The notes: a model not told the origin generated them from the letters alone. A stretch of 64,000 bases of DNA from Bradyrhizobium sp. C9 (GCF_002532045.1 NZ_NWTG01000008.1:186001-250000), one strand, 5' to 3'. Counted from the first letter of the stretch, positions 27,100-36,252 are shown. Numbers and translations are program-made.

Positions 27100-28791
27100 C
27101 TAAGTCATCATCATCACCAGCACCATGCCCCAGATCGTCAGCAGCGTGTTTCCGACCGCGTAGGTGACGGTATAGCCGAGTCCGGGTATCTGGCTTTTCG
27201 CGCGGTCGTTGATCATGCCGAGCGATGCCGTGGTCGTACGCGCGCCGGAGCAGCATCCAAGCAGGATCGCGTCGTGGAAGCGGAACAGGTATTTGCCGAC
27301 AAACATCGCGAGGATCAGCGGCACGGTGGTTACGACGACGCCCCAGAGGAACAGGCTGAAACCGAGCTTCTGCAATCCGGCGACAAATCCCGGTCCCGAG
27401 GAGATGCCGACCACGGCAATGAAGACGTTCAGGCCGACCGAGTTCATGAACCACACGGTGGGTGACGGGATGCGGCCGAAAGTCGGGTGCACCGATCGGA
27501 GCCAGCCGAAAAACAGGCCGGAGATCAGCGCGCCGCCGGAGGTGGATAGGGTGAGGGGCACGCTACCGATCTTGTAGACGAAGGCGCCGAGAAGGGCGCC
27601 GATCGCAATGGCTGCCCCGATGAACGCGACGTCGGCAATGTCGGTCGCGCGATCCGGCCGGCCCAGCATCTTTGTGGTGGCCGCGACATCGGACGTGCGG
27701 CCCACCAGGGTAACGATGTCGCCCCGATTGATCTTCGTGTTCGGCAGGATCGGGATCTCGGTCGCGATCGCGCCCCGGGCGATCCTGCGCAGGAAGACGC
27801 CGCGCGCGCCCGGCTCTTTCGCCAGTTCCTCCAGCGTCTTGCCATCGACGTCCTTGCTGGTCACGTAGACGTCGACGCCCTCGATCGGCACCGCCAGCAG
27901 CTCGCGATCGTCGACTTCCTCCGCCTGCTCGCCGATCAGTTGCACGAGCACGTCGCGGCGGCCGGCGACGGCGACGACATCGCCAGCATGGATCACGGCG
28001 TCGGACGTTGCCTCCACGATCGTGCCGCCTTGCCGCAGCCGGAGGACGAAGACGCGATGATCGGGCATCAGTGCCTCAGCCTGTTGGACCGTCTTGCCGA
28101 CGACGGGACCGCGCTCGCGAACGCGGTAAGCGCGCAAATCGAATTGGTGCCACGCGGTCCCCGGGCCGCCCAGCTCCTTCTTGCCGCCATGCTCCTCTTC
28201 ATATTTCTTGCATGCGGTCTCGAGATCGATGCCGAGCAGCGCAGGCCCGAGCAGTGCGAGCACGATTGCCGACCCAACCGTGCCGAAAATATATGTCACG
28301 GCATAGGCGACCGGCATCGCATCGAGCAGCTTCTTGGCTTCGTCGGCGGGCAGGCCAAGGCGATTGACCGCGTCGGTCGCGAGCCCCATCGACGCGGAGA
28401 TCGTCTGCGAGCCGGCATAGAGCCCGACGGTCGATCCTACGTCGTAGCCGGCAAGCTTCCCGCCGATATACGCAGCAAGCAAACAGAAGACACAGACCAC
28501 TGCCGCGAAGATCGCCTGCGGAACGCCGTCCTGCGCGATGCCGCGCACGAACTGCGGTCCGACACCGTAACCGATCGCGAACAGGAACATCAGAAAGAAA
28601 AACGGCTTGAGCGGACCTGAAATGGTGATGCCGATCTGGCCGATGATGACCGCGGCAACCAACGTCGCTGTGACCGCGCCGAGACCGAGACCCTTGTAGG
28701 TAAAGGATCCGAAATAGTAGCCGAGGGCCAGCGAGAGGAAGATCGCGATTTCGGGATAGGTGCGGAGCGTCTGGAAGAGCCAATCGATCAT
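27100..28791 (-). CDS. aspT: AspT-type aspartate:alanine antiporter (upstream paralogue)
   Basis: The 563-aa protein repeats the AspT layout: N-terminal helices with GLYAGSQTISASMGLATDAVNRL, two RCK_C-like domains, and a second helical half with LGCCSGARTTTASLGM. It differs clearly from the following paralogue, so the tandem is an old duplication, not a recent copy. The gene is divergent from aspartate 4-decarboxylase, and a perfect TTGA-N6-TCAA box lies 89-102 bp upstream of its ATG. The two paralogues might differ in substrate (for example succinate or glutamate) or act as a pair. Confidence 0.88.
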   Translation of the reverse strand: MIDWLFQTLRTYPEIAIFLSLALGYYFGSFTYKGLGLGAVTATLVAAVIIGQIGITISGPLKPFFFLMFLFAIGYGVGPQFVRGIAQDGVPQAIFAAVVCVFCLLAAYIGGKLAGYDVGSTVGLYAGSQTISASMGLATDAVNRLGLPADEAKKLLDAMPVAYAVTYIFGTVGSAIVLALLGPALLGIDLETACKKYEEEHGGKKELGGPGTAWHQFDLRAYRVRERGPVVGKTVQQAEALMPDHRVFVLRLRQGGTIVEATSDAVIHAGDVVAVAGRRDVLVQLIGEQAEEVDDRELLAVPIEGVDVYVTSKDVDGKTLEELAKEPGARGVFLRRIARGAIATEIPILPNTKINRGDIVTLVGRTSDVAATTKMLGRPDRATDIADVAFIGAAIAIGALLGAFVYKIGSVPLTLSTSGGALISGLFFGWLRSVHPTFGRIPSPTVWFMNSVGLNVFIAVVGISSGPGFVAGLQKLGFSLFLWGVVVTTVPLILAMFVGKYLFRFHDAILLGCCSGARTTTASLGMINDRAKSQIPGLGYTVTYAVGNTLLTIWGMVLVMMMT

Positions 28792-28879
28792 GATGTCACC
28801 CGTTCATGCTGTCCCGGGGCCTAAGGAGGGCGAGGCGACCGTATTGATCGACATCAGGCGGCGGCTGGTGAGAAGGACG

Positions 28880-28893
28880 TTGATCTATGTCAA
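28880..28893. promoter_or_regulatory. FNR/FixK-type box upstream of the aspT operon
   Basis: TTGATCTATGTCAA fits TTGA-N6-TCAA exactly and lies upstream of the minus-strand aspT start. A second near match, TTGATCGACATCAG (28844-28857), lies closer to the gene. FNR/FixK proteins with an E..SR recognition helix bind such sites. Confidence 0.75.
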
Positions 28894-29002
28894 GCGCAAC
28901 TGCGAGAGCCTTCGCTGCTTCATCGTCTTGCCTCAGCCCACGCGCGGTTCGCACATTGCATCGTGACGCGGCCGCTGCAGCTGCATCGCCTGCACAGGAC
29001 CG

Positions 29003-29016
29003 TTGACATAGATCAA
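29003..29016. promoter_or_regulatory. FNR/FixK-type box upstream of aspartate decarboxylase
   Basis: TTGACATAGATCAA fits TTGA-N6-TCAA and lies 98 bp before the decarboxylase ATG. Together with the box at 28880 it makes a divergent promoter pair between aspT and aspD. Confidence 0.78.
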
Positions 29017-29113
29017 GCTAGGTCACCGGCGGCCGATCATGCTGACCGCGATCGCGCAGGCGAACAGCCCGTCCGCCTCCATCCAACAGCTTGCATCGCC
29101 CCGGGAGTGTCAA

Positions 29114-30745
29114 ATGGCCGATCTTCTGACCTTAAAGAAATTTGAGGCGTTGAGCCCCTTCGAGATCAAGGACGAGCTGATCAACCTCGCGAAGAGCAAT
29201 TCGAAGCGGAGCCAGATGCCCTTCCTGAACGCCGGGCGGGGCAATCCCAACTGGGTGGCCACGACGCCGCGTGAAGGCTTCTTCCTACTGGGACAGTTCG
29301 CCATCACCGAAAGCAAGCGGGTGATGGAGCATCCAGCGGGCATCGGCGGCATGGCTCAGGCAAAGGGCATTGCCGGGCGTTTCGAGGCCTGGCTCAAACA
29401 GCACAAGGAGATGCCCGGCGCGAGCTTCCTGACCGAGATGCTGCCCTTTGCGGTGAAGAAATTCGGCTTCGATCCCGACGCCTTCGTCCATGAACTGGTC
29501 GATTCGATCATCGGCGACAATTATCCGGTGCCAGACCGCATGTTGGTGCACAACGAAAAGATCGTGCACGAATATCTGATGTGGGCCGTCTGCGGCGAGC
29601 CGCGGCCAGCCGGAAAGTTCGACATCTATGCGGTCGAGGGCGGCACGGCGGCGATGTGCTACCTCTTCAAGTCGCTGAAAGCCAATCGGCTGCTGGTGCC
29701 TGGTGATACGATTGCGCTGGCGACGCCGATCTTTACGCCCTACATCGAGATGACGCACCTGGAAGACTACGATCTGAAGGTCGTTCAGATCAGGGCTCCG
29801 CAGGAGAACAAATTCCAGTTCACCGACGAAGAAGTCAAGAAGCTGGAGGATCCGAAGGTCAAGGCCTTCTTCGTCGTCAATCCGTCCAATCCCCCGGGGA
29901 TGGCGTTGAGCAAGGAGACGGTTGCCAAGTTGGCCAATCTGGTCAAGACCAAGCGCCCCGACCTGATGATCCTCACCGACGACGTCTACGGAACTTTCGT
30001 TCACAACTTCCGTTCACTGCTCGGCGAGCTGCCGCACAACACCATCGGCGTCTACTCTTATTCGAAGTATTTCGGCTGCACGGGATGGCGGCTCGGGGCC
30101 ATCGCCATCCACGAAGACAACATCTTCGACAAGATGATCGCCAGGCTCCCGGACGAGGCCGTGAAGGCGCTGGACAAGCGCTACGGGCCGCTGACGCTTG
30201 AGCCGCGCAAGCTCAAGCTGATCGACCGCATCGTCGCCGACAGCCGCGACGTGGCGCTCAATCACACCGCAGGACTGTCGTTGCCGCAGCAGGTGATGAT
30301 GAGCCTGTTCTCGCTCGCCGAGATGATGGACGTGAAGAAGGCCTATCAGGCGGCCTGCATGGAGATCGTCAACAAGCGCCTGTGGTCGCTGCTCGATGGG
30401 CTCGGGCTCGCCGACAAGCTGACGCCGAATCCGAACTATGATGCCTACTATGCCCTGATCGATTTCGAGTTCTGGGCCCGGAAGAACATCGGCGACGATG
30501 CCGTCGAGCACCTGAAGAAGAATGTCCACCCGCTGGACCTGGCGTTCAGGCTGGCCGAGGCCCACGGCATCGTGCTGTTGAACGGAGGTGGCTTCGATGC
30601 ACCGGAATGGTCGCTGCGTGTTTCGCTCGCGAACCTCCCTGACGATGTCTACGACGACATCGGACGCGGCGTCCGGACCATTGCCAGGGGCTATCGCGAT
30701 GCGTACGAAGCGGCGACCGGGAAGGGCGCAGCGGCGAGGCGCTGA
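29114..30745 (+). CDS. aspD: Aspartate 4-decarboxylase (PLP-dependent)
   Basis: The 543-aa protein is a fold-type I PLP enzyme of the aspartate beta-decarboxylase group: FLNAGRGNPNW near the N-terminus, VVNPSNPPG, the ILTDDVYGTF aspartate region, and the PLP lysine K318 in YSYSKYFGCTGWRLG. It converts aspartate to alanine and CO2 in the cytoplasm, consuming a proton. Divergent AspT genes supply the exchange of aspartate for alanine. The ATG at 29114 is chosen for GGGAG just upstream; an in-frame ATG at 29039 is closer to the FixK-type box and adds 25 unconserved residues. Confidence 0.93.
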   Translation: MADLLTLKKFEALSPFEIKDELINLAKSNSKRSQMPFLNAGRGNPNWVATTPREGFFLLGQFAITESKRVMEHPAGIGGMAQAKGIAGRFEAWLKQHKEMPGASFLTEMLPFAVKKFGFDPDAFVHELVDSIIGDNYPVPDRMLVHNEKIVHEYLMWAVCGEPRPAGKFDIYAVEGGTAAMCYLFKSLKANRLLVPGDTIALATPIFTPYIEMTHLEDYDLKVVQIRAPQENKFQFTDEEVKKLEDPKVKAFFVVNPSNPPGMALSKETVAKLANLVKTKRPDLMILTDDVYGTFVHNFRSLLGELPHNTIGVYSYSKYFGCTGWRLGAIAIHEDNIFDKMIARLPDEAVKALDKRYGPLTLEPRKLKLIDRIVADSRDVALNHTAGLSLPQQVMMSLFSLAEMMDVKKAYQAACMEIVNKRLWSLLDGLGLADKLTPNPNYDAYYALIDFEFWARKNIGDDAVEHLKKNVHPLDLAFRLAEAHGIVLLNGGGFDAPEWSLRVSLANLPDDVYDDIGRGVRTIARGYRDAYEAATGKGAAARR

Positions 30746-30885
30746 CCGCGCGTAACCAAGTCGCTCCGGGCGTGTCGCGGAGTCGGTCGGCTGCGATAGC
30801 CCGATTGGGTTAGCCAGGTTGTCGCAATTGATTTCGATCGTGTGGCACAAGCTGCACTGGCCACCCGGCCTGACCGTGATCTACG

Positions 30886-31074
30886 ATGACGATCATGGGG
30901 AACGGCCGCGACATATTTAGTCGAATCGTGCACGCAAACCCGTCGGCTCGCGCTCGCGGCTGGTGGACTCATTGGCTTGAGGCCATCGACGGCGATTTTG
31001 CTTTCAAGGTGCTGGTCATGGCAGGCGGGATGCTGTCGACGGCGGCGTTTGCCTTTGGATTGCTGCCACTCTGA
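30886..31074 (+). CDS. Small single-pass membrane protein
   Basis: The 62-aa frame (or 59 aa from the ATG at 30895) has a polar N-terminus with ARGWWTHWLEAIDGDF and one hydrophobic C-terminal segment (FKVLVMAGGMLSTAAFAFGLLPL). Composition is unlike the surrounding shadow frames. Function unknown; it may be cotranscribed with aspD, 140 bp upstream. Confidence 0.5.
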   Translation: MTIMGNGRDIFSRIVHANPSARARGWWTHWLEAIDGDFAFKVLVMAGGMLSTAAFAFGLLPL

Positions 31075-31222
31075 ACGAGCCTTTCGCGAGTTCACGCCTT
31101 TCGAAAGACCTGCGGCGCTTTGCCTCGCAATCGGTACGTGATGCCGCTGTTCGGGTGCTTCGGCGGCGAGGGCTTTGGTGCTATGCGCACCGTTTCAGCA
31201 CGGCGCGGATACGCCCGGTGTG

Positions 31223-31540
31223 ATGGATGCACCTCAAGTGGTTGATTCGATCGGACGTCGAGACGATATCCCGGCAGGCTTCGGTGTTGCGGCCTGCGCC
31301 ACGATCTTTCTGTTCTGCTGCGCACAGCAGGTGGCTGCACTGCCGCTGACGCCTTTTCGTTATGAGGCCCAGGCTCAGCATCACTGTCCCAGCGATAACG
31401 TAGTCTGGCTCGATTTCCGCCGTGGACGCTATTATCTTAAAGGGCAAAGCCGCTACGCCCGCGGTTTCGATGGCGGCTTCGTGTGCAGGAACGAAGCCCG
31501 CGAAAGTGGCTACCGGCGTTCACTGCTCGGCCTCCGGTGA
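31223..31540 (+). CDS. Small exported or membrane-anchored hypothetical protein
   Basis: The 105-aa frame has a hydrophobic stretch at residues ~20-42 (GVAACATIFLFCCAQQVAAL), then a mature part with HCPSDNVVWLDFRRGRYYL and GGFVCRNEA. The C..D.VVWLD...G.YY and CR.EA pattern recurs in short rhizobial periplasmic proteins of unknown function. The start is uncertain because no strong ribosome-binding site is visible. Confidence 0.5.
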   Translation: MDAPQVVDSIGRRDDIPAGFGVAACATIFLFCCAQQVAALPLTPFRYEAQAQHHCPSDNVVWLDFRRGRYYLKGQSRYARGFDGGFVCRNEARESGYRRSLLGLR

Positions 31541-31634
31541 CGTCATCGCAGGCCCGCTTGGCGACTGACGGCTGGCCTACCATCCGTGGGAGCGCGGTCG
31601 CGCGTAGTCGGCCGTAGCCGCCGCCGGTCGGCGC

Positions 31635-31648
31635 TTGATCTGGATCAA
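31635..31648. promoter_or_regulatory. FNR/FixK-type box upstream of the AI-2E permease gene
   Basis: TTGATCTGGATCAA is a perfect TTGA-N6-TCAA site with near-complete dyad symmetry, 68 bp before the TTG start of the permease gene. Confidence 0.78.
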
Positions 31649-31715
31649 GCCGCACGTGGAGCGGCGATGACACTGCTTCCCGCGTGCCTGCTGACGCCAA
31701 ATCGAAAGCACGCTC

Positions 31716-32795
31716 TTGAGAACCCTTCGCCAGCTCGTGGCCGGAGACGAATTCATCCAGCTGGCAATTCGGCTCGGATTGCTGGCGCTGCTGATCTACT
31801 GGTCGTTCGTCCTGGTCCGCCCGTTCGTGCCGATCCTGGCCTGGAGCGCCGTGCTCGCGGTTGCGCTCTATCCGGTCTTCAATTGGCTCACCGGGATGCT
31901 CGGGGGCCGCGCCGGCCTCGCGGCCATGGTCCTGACCTCGGTCGCATTGGCCGTTGTCATCGGACCGGCAACGTGGCTCGGGATCGGGGCGGTGGAGGGG
32001 GTGAGAGAGCTAGCCGGACAACTCAGCGCCGGTAATGTTCTCGTGCCGTCGCCGTGGCCGGAGGTCAAAGCCTGGCCGCTGATCGGCGTCCCCCTCTACG
32101 ACCTCTGGGATCGTGCCTCGACCAATCTCAGCGTAGTGCTGCGCGAAGTCGTGCCACATCTGAAGCCGCTGGCCGGGATCTTGTTTGCATTTGCGAGCAA
32201 TGCCGGGGTCGGAATGCTGAAATTCCTGCTCTCGGTTGTGCTTGCGGGCTTCCTGTTTCCCCACGGTCGGCAGCTTGCCGCCGGGTGCCGGAGTTTCCTG
32301 TCCCGCATCGTGCCGGAGCAGAGCGAGCACTTCCTCGATCTTGCAGGCGCGACCATCCGGGCGGTCTCCCAAGGCGTCATCGGCGTCGCGGTCCTGCAAT
32401 CATTGCTGGCTGGCGTCGGCTTCAAGCTGGCAGGGATTCCGAGCGCCGGCTTGCTGGCATTTGCCGTGATGCTGCTTGCGATCGTACAGATCGGGGCGGC
32501 GATCGTGCTGCTTCCCGTCGTCATCTGGCTCTGGTCGGTCAAGGACTTCACGACGGCGCTTGCTTTGACATTGTTCTTCCTGGTCGTCGGCTTCCTCGAC
32601 AATGTGCTCAAACCGCTGGTCATGGGGCGCGGCCTGACGACGCCGGCGCTTGTCATCCTCGTCGGCGTGATAGGCGGGACGCTTGCTCACGGCATCGTGG
32701 GCCTGTTCATCGGGCCGATCATCCTCGCAGTCGCGTGGGAGTTGATCACGGCATGGATCCGGGACGATCGTGCCCGGCTTGCAGGACCGCCGTGA
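31716..32795 (+). CDS. AI-2E/PerM-family membrane permease
   Basis: The 359-aa protein has about eight membrane helices arranged as in the AI-2E family: an N-terminal pair (LGLLALLIYWSFVLVRPFVPILAW), a soluble middle part, and the C-terminal GFLDNVLKPLVMGRGL signature followed by GGTLAHGIVGLFIGPIIL. Members export signals or exchange Na+ or protons; the substrate here is unknown. The start is TTG. The stop shares a base with the ATG of the ion-channel gene (TGATG), so translation is coupled. Confidence 0.83.
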   Translation: MRTLRQLVAGDEFIQLAIRLGLLALLIYWSFVLVRPFVPILAWSAVLAVALYPVFNWLTGMLGGRAGLAAMVLTSVALAVVIGPATWLGIGAVEGVRELAGQLSAGNVLVPSPWPEVKAWPLIGVPLYDLWDRASTNLSVVLREVVPHLKPLAGILFAFASNAGVGMLKFLLSVVLAGFLFPHGRQLAAGCRSFLSRIVPEQSEHFLDLAGATIRAVSQGVIGVAVLQSLLAGVGFKLAGIPSAGLLAFAVMLLAIVQIGAAIVLLPVVIWLWSVKDFTTALALTLFFLVVGFLDNVLKPLVMGRGLTTPALVILVGVIGGTLAHGIVGLFIGPIILAVAWELITAWIRDDRARLAGPP

Positions 32796-33232
32796 TGCTA
32801 TTTCAACTCATGGTGGGATCGGCGGTCAGTGCGATCAATATCGTGCTGCACTCGTTGTTCACCGTCGGGGTGATCGGACTGCTGCGGAAAGTCACCCTGA
32901 GCGCCAGCGGACGGTACGGGCTGCAGCTCAGCGGCGTGATGGTGGCGGCTGCGCTGATCCTGATGGTGGCTCATACGTTGGAAATCGTGGTGTGGTCGCT
33001 GGCCTATCACGCGGCTGGTGCAGCACCCGCCGGCAGCGATCTGCTCTATTTCGCTTTTGTGAACTACACCACGCTCGGTTACGGCGATGTCGTTCCGGTC
33101 AAGGAGTGGCGCCTGATTGGACCGATGGCTGCCATGAACGGCATACTTATGTTCGGCTGGTCGACCGCGGTCCTGTTCGAGGTGCTGCAGAAGACCATCG
33201 AGCGCCAGGCCGCGCTCGCGCTCCCCCCGTAA
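32795..33232 (+). CDS. Two-pore-helix K+ channel (Ion_trans_2 type)
   Basis: The 145-aa protein has three to four hydrophobic segments and the selectivity filter TTLGYGDV in the loop before the last helix. It is a minimal potassium channel without an attached RCK or nucleotide-binding domain. Coupling to the AI-2E-family permease suggests joint control of membrane potential or ion balance under the low-oxygen regime inferred for the island. Conductance is inferred only from the filter. Confidence 0.82.
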   Translation: MLFQLMVGSAVSAINIVLHSLFTVGVIGLLRKVTLSASGRYGLQLSGVMVAAALILMVAHTLEIVVWSLAYHAAGAAPAGSDLLYFAFVNYTTLGYGDVVPVKEWRLIGPMAAMNGILMFGWSTAVLFEVLQKTIERQAALALPP

Positions 33233-33240
33233 TGTTGCGC

Positions 33241-33909
33241 TCAATTGTCGAGTTGGGCCAGCTTGCCGCGGTCAACCAGCATGATTTCGCGCTGGTTCGA
33301 GCCGAGGAAGTCGAGGGCTCCGTAGGCGTGCAGCTTGGATAGTGCGCGCGATACGGTCTCGAGCGTCAAGCCGAGATAGTCGGCTATGTCACGCCTGCAC
33401 ATTGGCAAGGCGACGACGCCGACTCCAGTCAGCCGGCGATCCATTTCGAGCAGAAATGCAGCGACGCGCTCCAGCGCAGTCTTGCGGCCGAGCAGCAGCA
33501 TGTGATCTTCGGCGTGCTGCAGGTTGCTGGTCGTCATGATCAGCAGGTTGCGAGCCAGCGCTGAATCGGAATGCGCCCCCCGTTCGAGGCTCATCCGCTT
33601 GATCAGGCGCACATTCGTGTCGACGACGGCCTCGGCGGTAAAACGATGGGTTGCGGCATTCTCGAGGCCAAAAATGTCCCCGACGAGATGAAAGGCGCCG
33701 ATCTGGCGCCGTCCGTCGGAGAGGAGCTTGTAGCTGCGGACAGCGCCGGAAATGACCTGGTAGACGTAGTCCGCGGGCTCTTTCTCGCCGTAGATCTCGG
33801 CGCCCTTCCTGTAGTGGAATTCGCTGGTGACGAAATTGACGTGCTGGGCGGTCAGCCCGCCGAGGATGCCCGGTACGTCGGCCGGTCTGACATTGACGCG
33901 AGCGAACAT
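33241..33909 (-). CDS. Crp/Fnr-family regulator, FixK-like, without N-terminal Fe-S cysteines
   Basis: The 222-aa protein has a cyclic-nucleotide-binding-like beta-roll (YQVISGAVRSYKLLSDGRRQIGAFHLVGDIFGLE) and a winged HTH with CRRDIADYLGLTLETVSRALSKL. The ETVSR recognition helix matches FNR/FixK proteins that bind TTGAT-type half-sites, which are the boxes repeated across the island. There is no N-terminal cysteine cluster, so oxygen is not sensed directly through an FNR-type 4Fe-4S centre; control probably runs through a kinase cascade, as for FixK. The ATG at 33909 is preferred to one at 33969. Confidence 0.88.
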   Translation of the reverse strand: MFARVNVRPADVPGILGGLTAQHVNFVTSEFHYRKGAEIYGEKEPADYVYQVISGAVRSYKLLSDGRRQIGAFHLVGDIFGLENAATHRFTAEAVVDTNVRLIKRMSLERGAHSDSALARNLLIMTTSNLQHAEDHMLLLGRKTALERVAAFLLEMDRRLTGVGVVALPMCRRDIADYLGLTLETVSRALSKLHAYGALDFLGSNQREIMLVDRGKLAQLDN

Positions 33910-34151
33910 GGACCAACTCACTCTGCACTTGCGGCGTCCGCGCGGCTCGAAATGCTTGTCCGCACGCAATGACTACGACAGGGCTCGACCGGTCTCTATT
34001 GGTCCTGAGGTCATTGTCCCAAAGGACAGGGTGCGCGAGATGCTGGCGATTTGTTCGTAATTTGGTGCGGAAGTGCTGGATGAAATTTCAATTTTCTCGA
34101 CGCTGACGGAGTGCTAGATTTTAACCCCGTTGATCTCCGGCTCCGAGCGCT

Positions 34152-35348
34152 ATGGGCAAGGCAATTCGGCTCTCTGGATTGGTCATCTTGCTGGCTACGT
34201 TGCTCTCGCCGGCTTGTCTCCGGGCCCAAGGGATGCGTCCACATCCCATGCTGGTGCTGGCGGGTCACCCGGCCGTGCCTGCGGTGGAGACATTCCTCGA
34301 GCCGGGCCGCATCGGCGGATTCGTCATCGTCCCGTCCTTGATCGGCGCCGAGGCCGCGCAAGGGGCGCTGCGGATCCAGGATGGCGAAGTGCCGGAGGGC
34401 CTGCCGCCGCCGGCCGTCGATGCCGTGAAGCCGGTGTTCAATTGGCACCAGATGCAGCGCTGGAACGTGAGCGAAGCCAGTCCGCACGGCAGCGAAAGCT
34501 CCCGTGAGCCGAGCTTCCTGGAGAGGTATCGCTGGCGGGTGATTGCGCTCACTGCTGCAGTGCTGGTCCAGACCTTGCTGATTGCGTTCCTGCTGCACGA
34601 GCGGCAGATGCGGCGGAAGGCCGAGGTCGAGGCCCGCAATCAGCTGTCCCAGCTTGCCCACATCAATCGGCAGGCGACCGCTGGAGAACTGTCGTCCTCG
34701 ATCGCCCATGAGCTCAATCAGCCCCTTGGCTCGATCCTGACCAACGCCGAGAGCGCAGAATTGATCCTCGGCTCGCCGACGCCCGATCTTCAGGAGGTGC
34801 GGGAAATCATCTCCGACATCAAGCGCGATGATCAGCGCGCGAGCGAGGTGATCCGCCGCATGCGCAGCCTGCTGAAGCGTGCGCCATTCGAGAAAAAGGA
34901 GATCGACCTCAATCAGACCATGCGGGAGGCGTTCGATTTCCTCAAGCTGCAGGCCTCGGCGCGCAACGTCGCGATCTACCTGCAGACGTCGCCGCAGACC
35001 TTGCGGGTGCAGGGTGACCCGGTTCAGCTGCAGCAGGTCATCCTCAACCTCGTGGTCAACAGCATGGATGCGATGGCCAAGATGCCCTATGGACGCACGA
35101 TCATCGGTCGTACCGACGTCAACGGGGCGGCGTCGGCCGTGATTTCGATCTCCGATTCAGGTCCGGGAATTCCCCCGGACAGGCTGAATGAAATCTTCGA
35201 TCCGTTCTTCACCACCAAGGAGCAGGGCATGGGCATCGGCCTGTCGATCGCGCGGACGATCGTGCTGGCGCACAGCGGTCAGATCTGGGCCGAGAACCAG
35301 TCCGGCGGCGGTGCGGTTTTTCACCTCTCGTTGCCGCTGGCGGCATAG
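34152..35348 (+). CDS. Membrane sensor histidine kinase with shortened periplasmic domain
   Basis: The 398-aa protein has a signal peptide, about 100 periplasmic residues, one membrane helix (~128-148), a dimerisation/phosphoacceptor domain with His186 in SIAHELNQPLGS, and an HATPase with NLVVNSMDAM, DSGPGIP and GMGIGLSI. The segment after residue 60 (EVPEGLPPPAVDAVKPVFNW and FLERYRWRV) matches the end of the ABC-substrate-binding-like sensor domain fused to many Bradyrhizobium kinases, but the first two thirds of that domain are missing. Ligand sensing may therefore be lost or altered. It is followed by a FixJ-like regulator. Confidence 0.88.
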   Translation: MGKAIRLSGLVILLATLLSPACLRAQGMRPHPMLVLAGHPAVPAVETFLEPGRIGGFVIVPSLIGAEAAQGALRIQDGEVPEGLPPPAVDAVKPVFNWHQMQRWNVSEASPHGSESSREPSFLERYRWRVIALTAAVLVQTLLIAFLLHERQMRRKAEVEARNQLSQLAHINRQATAGELSSSIAHELNQPLGSILTNAESAELILGSPTPDLQEVREIISDIKRDDQRASEVIRRMRSLLKRAPFEKKEIDLNQTMREAFDFLKLQASARNVAIYLQTSPQTLRVQGDPVQLQQVILNLVVNSMDAMAKMPYGRTIIGRTDVNGAASAVISISDSGPGIPPDRLNEIFDPFFTTKEQGMGIGLSIARTIVLAHSGQIWAENQSGGGAVFHLSLPLAA

Positions 35349-35432
35349 CTCGTTTGGGCTCTTACTTTGGCAGGACGCAGTGATAATCTAGCCAACGCTG
35401 CACCTTCCGTCGGTCGGGCAGGAGAGAGGGTA

Positions 35433-36041
35433 ATGCACGCTTACGTGCATATTGTCGACGACGACGACTCGTTCCGCACAGCGCTCGAGCGCAGGCTCAA
35501 GCTCGCCGGCTACCGTGTTGCTACATATGCATCGGCTCGGCAACTGCTCGATCGATTGCCGAGCGATGAAGACACCGGATGTATCCTGCTCGACGTACGC
35601 ATTCCCGGAATGAGTGGTCCGGAGCTGCAGATCCGCCTCAACGAGCTGGACTCGTCGCTTCCGATCGTCTTCCTCACCGGACACGCGGACACCGCGACCA
35701 CCGTGCAGGCAATCAAGGCCGGAGCCGAGGATTTCCTGACCAAGCCGATCGAATCGGAGCAGCTGATCGAAGCGATCGATCGCGCTGTTGCGCGGCACGA
35801 GTTGGTTCGCAGCCAGCGAACCAGGCTCGACTCGCTTCGTGCGCTGCTGGCGAGGTTGACACCGCGCGAGCGGCAGGTGTTCGATCTGATCGTACGCGGT
35901 CGGATCAACAAGCAGATCGCCTACGAGCTCGGAACCACGGAGCGCACGATCAAGGCGCATCGTCACCAGGTCATGGAGAAGATGCGCGTGCAGTCGCTTG
36001 CCGAGCTGGTCTCGATCGCCGAACGTCTCGGCGCCCGCTAG
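35433..36041 (+). CDS. FixJ-type response regulator
   Basis: The 202-aa protein has a receiver domain (phospho-acceptor Asp54 in ILLDVRIPGMSG, conserved Lys in FLTKPIE) and a LuxR/FixJ HTH (LTPRERQVFDLI, IAYELGTTERTIKAHR). FixJ-type proteins activate fixK genes upon phosphorylation. The gene follows the kinase by 85 bp, so the pair is probably a cognate two-component system. AGGAGAGAGGG precedes the ATG. It most likely drives the Crp/Fnr gene of the island. Confidence 0.92.
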   Translation: MHAYVHIVDDDDSFRTALERRLKLAGYRVATYASARQLLDRLPSDEDTGCILLDVRIPGMSGPELQIRLNELDSSLPIVFLTGHADTATTVQAIKAGAEDFLTKPIESEQLIEAIDRAVARHELVRSQRTRLDSLRALLARLTPRERQVFDLIVRGRINKQIAYELGTTERTIKAHRHQVMEKMRVQSLAELVSIAERLGAR

Positions 36042-36252
36042 CTTGATAGCGAAGTCAAGGGCTGAGCCGCTTGAACGGCTGCTGCCGTCCATGTCCCATG
36101 GTACAATATGAAAGCTTTGTGACGGCGCGTATCTGCGGTGTTGGCCGCGACGATGTCGCGAGCCGTTCAGACTGCAGTGTTTCTTCGTCCAAGGCGGACG
36201 GTGAGCAGCAGGCCGAAGGTCTGGTTCAGCGATAACGTAGAGGCGTCAGGAT

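Noticed and set aside
36030..36050. TTGATAGCGAAGTCAA as a further FNR/FixK-type box
   Set aside because: The half-sites are separated by eight bases instead of six, so it does not fit the motif shared by the other boxes.
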